A DNA stretch of 11,139 bases from Clostridiales bacterium (GTDB lineage: Bacteria; Bacillota; Clostridia; Oscillospirales; Oscillospiraceae). The position numbers were made by a program, and so were the translations under genes. The notes under the pieces are model-generated. The model made no database searches and was not told the DNA's origin. It saw nothing but the letters and a program-made list of their open reading frames with translations. The stretch lies in assembly GCA_004556345.1 (NCBI GenBank), contig SFHQ01000044.1:1-11139 (forward strand). The letters run 5' to 3'. This document shows, in pieces, positions 7,114 through 11,139 of the stretch (position 1 is its first letter; the number at the start of each line of letters is the position of its first letter).

Positions 7114-7170
7114 GAAGCGATCCGGGAAGAAAAAAGAATCCAAAACCTGTCACATAAAGGAGTGAGACCC

Positions 7171-8349
7171 ATGACTTTTGAAGAACTGAAAGCAATGGAC
7201 GACACCTACGTAATGCACACCTACGCCCGCTTCCCCGTGGACATCGACCATGGCCAGGGCGCGACCCTGTACAGCCTGGCCGGGAAAGAGTACATCGACT
7301 TCACCAGCGGCATCGGGGTCAATTCTCTGGGCTACGGCGACCCCACTTGGATCAGCGCCATCACCCAGCAAATTCAAAAGCTGGGTCACATCTCCAACCT
7401 CTACTACACCCAGCCCGGCCCCAAGCTGGCGAAAGAACTCTGCACCCGCACGGGCATGGACAAGGTGTTCTTCGGCAACTCCGGCGCAGAGGCCAACGAA
7501 GCCATGATCAAGCTGGCCCGGAAGTACAGCTTTGACAAATACGGCAAGGGCCGCAGCACCATCATCACCCTGAACCACTCCTTCCACGGCCGGACCATGG
7601 CCACCATCACCGCCACCGGCCAGCCCCACTACCACACCTACTTCTTCCCCTTCGTGGAGGACTTCCGCTACGCCGACCCCACCCTGGAGAGCATCCAGGC
7701 TCAGGGGGGCGACGACGTGTGCGCCGTCATGGTGGAGCTGATCCAGGGCGAGGGCGGCGTGCGCCCGCTGGACAAGGCCATGGTCCAGGCCCTGGCCAAG
7801 CTCTGCCAGGAGAAGGACTGGCTGCTGCTGGTGGACGAGGTCCAGACCGGTATCGGCCGGACCGGCACCCTGTTTGCCTACCAGCAGTTTGACATCCAGC
7901 CCGATGTGGTCTCCTTCGCCAAAGGCATCGCCGGCGGCCTGCCGCTGGGCGGTATTCTGGCCTCCGAGAAGTGCGCAACCGTACTGACCCCCGGCACCCA
8001 TGGCTCCACCTTCGGGGCCAACCCCGTCTCCACCGCCGCAGGCGGGGCCGTCATGGCAAAGCTGGATGACGCTTTCCTAAAGGAAGTGCAGGAGAAGGGC
8101 CAGTATCTGCGGACCAGCATCGAGAACCTGGGCAGCCCCTGGCTGGGCGGTGTGGTCGGCATGGGCCTGATGCTGGGCGTGGACGTGAAAGAGGGCCACA
8201 CCAACAAGGAGCTGGCCACCCTGCTGCTGGACAACGGCCTGCTCTGCCTCACCGCCGGGGAGCGCCTGCGTCTGCTGCCTCCCCTGGTCATCACCAAGGA
8301 CGAAATGGACAAAGGTCTGGCCATCATGAAGCAGACCCTGCACGACTAA
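7171..8349 (+). CDS. argD: Acetylornithine aminotransferase
   Basis: PLP-dependent, class III aminotransferase that converts N-acetylglutamate semialdehyde and glutamate to N-acetylornithine and 2-oxoglutarate. The protein is 392 residues. FGNSGAEANEAMIKLAR (101-117) binds the PLP phosphate. NHSFHGRT (135-142) stacks on the cofactor. VDEVQTGIGRTG (221-232) holds the Asp222 that contacts the pyridine nitrogen. Lys251 in SFAKGIAGG forms the Schiff base. The ATG at 7171 has AAAGGAG (7156-7162) 8 bases upstream. A GTG at 7162 in the same frame overlaps that site and is not a sensible start. The enzyme may also serve lysine synthesis as in E. coli, but no lysine gene is nearby to support that. Confidence 0.97.
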   Translation: MTFEELKAMDDTYVMHTYARFPVDIDHGQGATLYSLAGKEYIDFTSGIGVNSLGYGDPTWISAITQQIQKLGHISNLYYTQPGPKLAKELCTRTGMDKVFFGNSGAEANEAMIKLARKYSFDKYGKGRSTIITLNHSFHGRTMATITATGQPHYHTYFFPFVEDFRYADPTLESIQAQGGDDVCAVMVELIQGEGGVRPLDKAMVQALAKLCQEKDWLLLVDEVQTGIGRTGTLFAYQQFDIQPDVVSFAKGIAGGLPLGGILASEKCATVLTPGTHGSTFGANPVSTAAGGAVMAKLDDAFLKEVQEKGQYLRTSIENLGSPWLGGVVGMGLMLGVDVKEGHTNKELATLLLDNGLLCLTAGERLRLLPPLVITKDEMDKGLAIMKQTLHD

Positions 8350-8387
8350 GCCCCCCGGAAAACGGTTGAGAAAGGAAACAAACCGCC

Positions 8388-9299
8388 ATGAAAAAAGACC
8401 TGCTGAAGCTGCTGGACCTGACCAGCGAGGACATTCTGGAAATTCTGGACACCGCCGACCAGCTCAAAGCCATGAAAAAGGCCGGGATCCAACACCCCTT
8501 CCTGGCTGGGAAGACCCTGGCCATGATCTTTGAGAAAAGCTCCACCCGCACCCGCGTCTCCTTCGAGACAGGCATCTACCAGCTGGGCGGCCAGGGCATC
8601 TATCTGTCTGACAAGGACAGTCAGATCGGCCGCCACGAGCCGGTGGAGGACACCGCCCGCGTCCTCTCCCGCTTCTGCGACGGCATTATGATCCGCACCT
8701 TCGCCCAGGAAGAAGTGGAGACGCTGGCCAAATACGCCACCATCCCCGTCATCAACGGCCTGACCGACTTCTGCCACCCCTGCCAGGTGCTGGCTGACCT
8801 GATGACCATCCGGGAGCACAAGGGCAAGCTGGAGGGGCTGAAGCTCTGCTATGTGGGCGACGGCAATAACATGGCCAACTCCCTCATCGTGGGTGGCCTG
8901 AAGGTCGGCATGTCCGTGGCCATCGCCTGCCCCGACACCTACCGCCCCGACCCCGAGGTGTTGGCCTTTGCCGAGCAGTATCCCGGCAAGTTCCTCTGCA
9001 CCTCCGACATCCTGGCCGCCGCCAAAGACGCCGACGTACTCTACACCGATGTGTGGGCCTCTATGGGCCAGGAGGGCGAGTTCAACGAGCGGAAGCTGGT
9101 CTTCGAGGGCTATCAGATCAACGACGCCGTGATGAACGCAGCCCACCTCGGCGCGATGGTCCAGCACTGCCTGCCCGCCCACCGGGGCGAGGAGATCACC
9201 GCTGAGGTCTTCGAGGCCCACGCCGATGAGATCTTCGACGAGGCCGAGAACCGGCTGCACGCCCAGAAGGCTGTCATGTACCTGCTGATGAAGGACTGA
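8388..9299 (+). CDS. argF: Ornithine carbamoyltransferase, anabolic
   Basis: Joins ornithine and carbamoyl phosphate to give citrulline. The protein is 303 residues, the usual length. The carbamoyl-phosphate signature SSTRTRVSF is at 51-59. FCHPCQVLADLMT (128-140) is the second half of that site. DVWASMGQE (221-229) contains the SMG loop that closes over ornithine, and HCLPAHRG (260-267) carries the conserved Cys261. AAAGGA (8371-8376) precedes the ATG by 11 bases; argD ends 38 bases upstream. It is the last gene of the operon, and a strong terminator follows at once. The anabolic role is inferred from the operon; there is no arcA, arcC or arcD here to suggest arginine breakdown. The required carAB genes lie elsewhere. 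Confidence 0.97.
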   Translation: MKKDLLKLLDLTSEDILEILDTADQLKAMKKAGIQHPFLAGKTLAMIFEKSSTRTRVSFETGIYQLGGQGIYLSDKDSQIGRHEPVEDTARVLSRFCDGIMIRTFAQEEVETLAKYATIPVINGLTDFCHPCQVLADLMTIREHKGKLEGLKLCYVGDGNNMANSLIVGGLKVGMSVAIACPDTYRPDPEVLAFAEQYPGKFLCTSDILAAAKDADVLYTDVWASMGQEGEFNERKLVFEGYQINDAVMNAAHLGAMVQHCLPAHRGEEITAEVFEAHADEIFDEAENRLHAQKAVMYLLMKD

Positions 9300-9331
9300 G
9301 CTAAGGACTGCGCTTTTTCCCAAACGTACAG

Positions 9332-9378
9332 AACACCCCCTGCCAGGTGGATCAAAACCTTGGTAGGGGGTGTTTTTT
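9332..9378 (+). terminator. Strong intrinsic terminator of the arg operon
   Basis: AACACCCCCTGCCA (9332-9345) pairs with TGGTAGGGGGTGTT (9361-9374) over 14 positions with a single G-U pair and a 15-base loop. Six T follow at 9373-9378. On the minus strand the hairpin is not followed by a T-run, so it is mainly one-directional, though the convergent minus-strand gene ending at 9392 may use it as a 3' stem. Confidence 0.95.
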
Positions 9379-9391
9379 CGTACCGCTGCGT

Positions 9392-9727
9392 TTATGCGTC
9401 CGTCTCCGGGGTGGCAAAGTCGCTGTCGTCAGCCTCAGGTGCTTCGCTTTCGCTCTGCTCCTCCTGCGCGGGGATCTGGTCCTCCGCCTCTGCTTCGGCA
9501 GGAGCCTCTGCGGAGGCTTCCTCTCTGGAGGCGCTGGGCATGGTGTGGACCACGGTGTCGTCATCGTGGAAAAAGTCGCCGTCGTCCTCCCAGGCGTCCA
9601 TCTGGTCGGCGATGTCCTGGAGCGTGCGCTCGATGGCTTTTCTGTGCTTATACGCGGCGATGCCGCCCAGGGCGCCGGTGATCGCCCCGAAGACCAGCAT
9701 ACGGCCCAGAGAATGTTTTTTTGCCAT
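9392..9727 (-). CDS. Small single-span membrane protein with acidic tail, function unknown
   Basis: A 111-residue protein. Residues 1-9 are basic (MAKKHSLGR). Residues 10-25 form a glycine-rich membrane segment (MLVFGAITGALGGIAAY) followed by KHRK. A short helical stretch comes next (about 30-45, IERTLQDIADQMDAWEDD). The C-terminal 55 residues are low-complexity and rich in Glu, Ala and Asp. This layout resembles YtxH-like small envelope proteins, but I see no diagnostic motif and assign no function. By the positive-inside rule the charges around the segment do not settle which side the acidic tail faces. I chose the ATG at 9727, with AGGAGGG (9741-9735) 7 bases away. A longer frame starting with TTG at 9814 overlaps the -35 box of its own promoter and lies upstream of the likely transcript start, so it is unlikely. 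Confidence 0.8.
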   Translation of the reverse strand: MAKKHSLGRMLVFGAITGALGGIAAYKHRKAIERTLQDIADQMDAWEDDGDFFHDDDTVVHTMPSASREEASAEAPAEAEAEDQIPAQEEQSESEAPEADDSDFATPETDA

Positions 9728-9785
9728 AGGGAATCCCTCCTGTGTTCTGGGTATGGTGCTACATGGTGATACCAGTACAGAAGGT

Positions 9786-9814
9786 AGTTTACCACAATTT
9801 ACCGATTGGGTCAA
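9786..9814 (-). promoter_or_regulatory. Sigma-A promoter of the acidic-tail membrane protein
   Basis: On the minus strand TTGACC (9814-9809), a 17-base spacer and TAAACT (9791-9786), preceded by TGG for an extended -10. It directly abuts the stop codon of the M50 protease gene (9815-9817), so the small gene can be expressed independently of the protease gene. It also supports the short start at 9727. Confidence 0.85.
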
Positions 9815-10402
9815 TCACCCCCGCCGCCCCGGCCACAGCAGCCACAGGGCGCAGAGCAGCAGCGGGAAGCTCCCGCCGTTCAGCAGCGCCCAGACCCCTA
9901 GACCCAGAAGCGCGATCCCAAGCCCCCGCGTGACCCAAGTCCAGATGACCACGCTCCGGTGCGGACCCACCAGCCAGGAGGACACGGCCCGCAGGACCCT
10001 GCCTCCGTCCAGCGGACCCGCCGGGAGCAGGTTAAAGACCCCCTGGGCCAGGCTGATGCCCGTGAGCAAATACGCATCCGCCCCGCCGAACACCCTGGCC
10101 CAGGTCCCGGCCCCCAGCGCCAGGAGCAAACTCGCCAGCGGACCGGCCAGGGCCACGAGGCACTCCTCCCGATAGGAGCAAAGCCCTGCCCGCCGGGTCC
10201 GCAGGACGGCACCGACCCCGGTCAGCCGCAGGCTCTCGATCCGCCCCCCCAGGGCGCGGATGGCCAGGATATGCCCCGCCTCATGGACAGCCACCGCCAC
10301 CGCGACCCACAACAAAAACCGCACCGACGCCGCCAGCAGCAGTGCCCCCACCAGCAGCCAAAAGCCGCCGGTGCTGTGCAGCTCAGGACCCTTCCGGCTC
10401 AC
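9815..10402 (-). CDS. M50 site-2 membrane metalloprotease, SpoIVFB-like, without CBS domain
   Basis: A 195-residue polytopic zinc protease that should cut substrates within or next to the membrane. HEAGH at 40-44 supplies two zinc ligands and the catalytic Glu41. NLLPAGPLDGGRVL (124-137) carries the third ligand, Asp132, and matches the NLLP-LDGGR motif of SpoIVFB and other M50B members. Hydrophobic segments lie at about 14-26, 28-48, 81-100, 112-126, 150-170 and 173-190. Bacillus SpoIVFB is about 288 residues with a C-terminal CBS domain; this protein ends right after the last membrane segment and has none. Its start is GTG at 10402, overlapping the preceding gene by 20 bases; the ribosome site is weak, which suggests coupling. 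A role in processing pro-sigma-K during sporulation is plausible from family and neighbour but not shown by the sequence. Confidence 0.88.
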   Translation of the reverse strand: MSRKGPELHSTGGFWLLVGALLLAASVRFLLWVAVAVAVHEAGHILAIRALGGRIESLRLTGVGAVLRTRRAGLCSYREECLVALAGPLASLLLALGAGTWARVFGGADAYLLTGISLAQGVFNLLPAGPLDGGRVLRAVSSWLVGPHRSVVIWTWVTRGLGIALLGLGVWALLNGGSFPLLLCALWLLWPGRRG

Positions 10403-10682
10403 CCCAATGCGTCACATCCTCCCACAAGGCCCGAAATGTCTCCACCGCCGGCTCTCCCTGGGAGAACGACGCACCCATCCTGGCAAAGACCTCCTGCACG
10501 TCCATGTCCTCCCGGACCAGCTGGCCCACCTGCTGGGAAAGCTCCGTCACCGGCCCCAGGTCCATCCCCCGGCCCAAAAACACCGCCCCGAACAGGGCCA
10601 GGCAAAGGAGCAGCTGCCGCAGCCGCCGCTTCTCCCCCGGAGAGAGGTTCTCCTGCTTCTTCCTTGTCCCGTTCCCCGCCAT
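10383..10682 (-). CDS. Short single-span membrane protein, SpoIVFA-like candidate
   Basis: A 99-residue protein directly upstream of, and overlapping, the M50 protease gene. Residues 1-22 are basic and polar (RKK, EKRRLR). Residues 23-38 form one membrane span (QLLLCLALFGAVFLGR), and about 60 soluble residues follow. In Bacillus the gene before spoIVFB is spoIVFA, a single-span regulator with a long outer part ending in a LytM domain. The position and topology agree, but there is no LytM domain and no room for one before the protease gene. I do not see a sequence motif that proves the relationship. The ATG at 10682 has AAAGGGGGG about 8 bases upstream. No clear sigma-A promoter stands in front of it, which would fit a sporulation sigma factor but does not prove one. 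Confidence 0.7.
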   Translation of the reverse strand: MAGNGTRKKQENLSPGEKRRLRQLLLCLALFGAVFLGRGMDLGPVTELSQQVGQLVREDMDVQEVFARMGASFSQGEPAVETFRALWEDVTHWGEPEGS

Positions 10683-10776
10683 GGGTCAGGCCCCCCTTTC
10701 TTTGCTGGTTCTATGCCTATGCACGGCGGGCGGCAGAAATGCAGGCGCAGGCGCGAGAAAAATTGTGTTTTGCGGG

Positions 10777-10805
10777 TTGACTTTTTCCCAGGTATCTCGT
10801 ATAAT
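10777..10805 (+). promoter_or_regulatory. Near-consensus sigma-A promoter of tRNA-Pro
   Basis: TTGACT (10777-10782), a 17-base spacer and a perfect TATAAT (10800-10805). The tRNA begins 13 bases after the -10 box, so the leader is only a few bases long. Confidence 0.95.
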
Positions 10806-10817
10806 AGATTAGCATAT

Positions 10818-10894
10818 CGGGGTGTGGCGAAGTTTGGTATCGCGCTTGGTTCGGGTTCAAGAGGCCTCGGGTTCAAATCCCGACACTCCGACCA
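10818..10894 (+). tRNA. tRNA-Pro, anticodon CGG, CCA encoded
   Basis: A complete 77-base cloverleaf. The acceptor CGGGGTG pairs with CACTCCG (one G-U), with discriminator A and an encoded CCA at 10892-10894. The anticodon stem CTTGG/TCAAG encloses the loop TTCGGGT, giving anticodon CGG for codon CCG, with the G37 typical of proline tRNAs. The TpsiC arm is TCGGG-TTCAAAT-CCCGA. It is a single-gene unit with its own strong promoter and a terminator one base after CCA. Confidence 0.97.
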
Positions 10895-10895
10895 T

Positions 10896-10948
10896 AATCG
10901 GACACTAGTTTTGATGCACTGCGTATCAAAACTGGTGTCCGATTTTTT
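10896..10948 (+). terminator. Long intrinsic terminator of tRNA-Pro
   Basis: A 20-base arm at 10896-10915 pairs with 10925-10944 with a single G-U pair and a 9-base loop (GCACTGCGT). Six T follow at 10943-10948. Its inner core GGACAC/GTGTCC is shared with the tRNA-Leu terminator at the other end of the window. Confidence 0.95.
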
Positions 10949-10967
10949 ATAGTAACCAAAACTGGTG
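10927..10967 (+). repeat. Direct repeat of CAAAACTGGTG
   Basis: CAAAACTGGTG occurs at 10927-10937, inside the 3' arm of the tRNA-Pro terminator, and again at 10957-10967, with a period of 30 bases. A one-base variant, CAAAACTAGTG, lies on the minus strand at 858-848, downstream of the tRNA-Leu terminator. It may be debris of duplicated terminator sequence. Confidence 0.6.
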
Positions 10968-10998
10968 ACGAACATTACTTGTGGATACTACGATCGTC

Positions 10999-11109
10999 TT
11001 TGAGAGCGGGCTATGATTTCCGTATCTCTCAAATAAGAGTTGCAATTCTTGAAAAAATCGCATATACTATATATGAACCAAGTGGTTCTCAGCGGGTGTT
11101 TCGCCACCC
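10999..11109. other. Right-edge region with three small inverted repeats, no gene supported
   Basis: TTTGAGAG (10999-11006) pairs with CTCTCAAA (11026-11033) around 19 bases. GAACCA (11075-11080) pairs with TGGTTC (11083-11088) around 2 bases. GGGTG (11094-11098) pairs with CACCC (11105-11109) around 6 bases. Short frames remain open to the window edge on both strands: an ATG at 11073 on the plus strand with no ribosome site, and on the minus strand a tail ending at a TAG at 11069-11067. Neither is recognisable, so I call no gene in 10950-11139. Confidence 0.4.
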
Positions 11110-11139
11110 ATATCCCAAGTGCGAAGCGTTACAGCAGGT

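Noticed and set aside
9360..10175. Plus-strand 271-codon frame downstream of the arg operon
   Set aside because: It is antisense to the acidic-tail protein and M50 protease, reads Ser/Pro/Arg-rich, and starts inside the arg terminator.
10547..10975. Minus-strand 142-codon frame containing ECRDLNPRPLEPEP
   Set aside because: It is antisense to tRNA-Pro and its promoter, another recurrent artefact, and overlaps the SpoIVFA-like gene.
10818..11139. Integrated element using the tRNA-Pro 3' end as attachment site
   Set aside because: No second copy of the tRNA 3' end and no integrase are visible; the tRNA and terminator are intact. An element could start beyond the window, but nothing here shows it.
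1..11139. CRISPR arrays, IS ends, toxin-antitoxin or defence genes
   Set aside because: No regularly spaced repeats, transposase motifs or defence-type domains were found in any part of the window.

Overview
The window looks like chromosomal DNA from a GC-rich, anaerobic, spore-forming Firmicute, probably an Oscillospiraceae relative (Flavonifractor/Lawsonibacter-like). This is an inference from several things: GC-rich coding DNA between AT-rich intergenic DNA, strong AGGAGG-type ribosome-binding sites, clear sigma-A promoters, tRNA genes with encoded CCA, a SpoIVFB-like membrane protease, and a secreted GLUG-type surface protein. No rRNA or database match was available to fix the taxon.

Layout: (1) 1-695, minus strand: the N-terminal part of a secreted repeat protein that runs off the left edge. 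Upstream of it, 696-943 has no gene but holds stacked inverted repeats, including two overlapping perfect palindromes. (2) 905-1080, minus strand: a complete tRNA-Leu(UAG) unit with promoter, gene and terminator. (3) 1189-9378, plus strand: one arginine-biosynthesis operon, argG-argH-argC-argJ-argB-argD-argF, with its promoter at 1201-1229 and a strong intrinsic terminator at 9332-9378. (4) 9392-10682, minus strand: a small membrane protein with an acidic tail and its own promoter, and upstream of it a two-gene unit of an M50 SpoIVFB-like protease and a short single-span membrane protein that resembles a cut-down SpoIVFA. (5) 10777-10948, plus strand: a complete tRNA-Pro(CGG) unit with promoter, gene and terminator. 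(6) 10950-11139: about 190 bases with small hairpins and no gene I can support.

The seven arg genes make a full route from glutamate to arginine. ArgJ makes N-acetylglutamate by recycling the acetyl group from acetylornithine, and may start the cycle from acetyl-CoA. ArgB, ArgC and ArgD make acetylornithine, ArgJ releases ornithine, ArgF makes citrulline, and ArgG and ArgH make arginine. ArgB has the N-terminal extension typical of arginine-inhibited kinases, which fits a cyclic pathway controlled at that step. Carbamoyl-phosphate synthase and an ArgR/AhrC repressor are not in the window.

Most of the window is well-understood housekeeping DNA. I do not see a clear undescribed system. The items most worth a second look are the compact SpoIVFA/SpoIVFB-like pair, the overlapping palindromes at 777-819, and the leader structure of argG.
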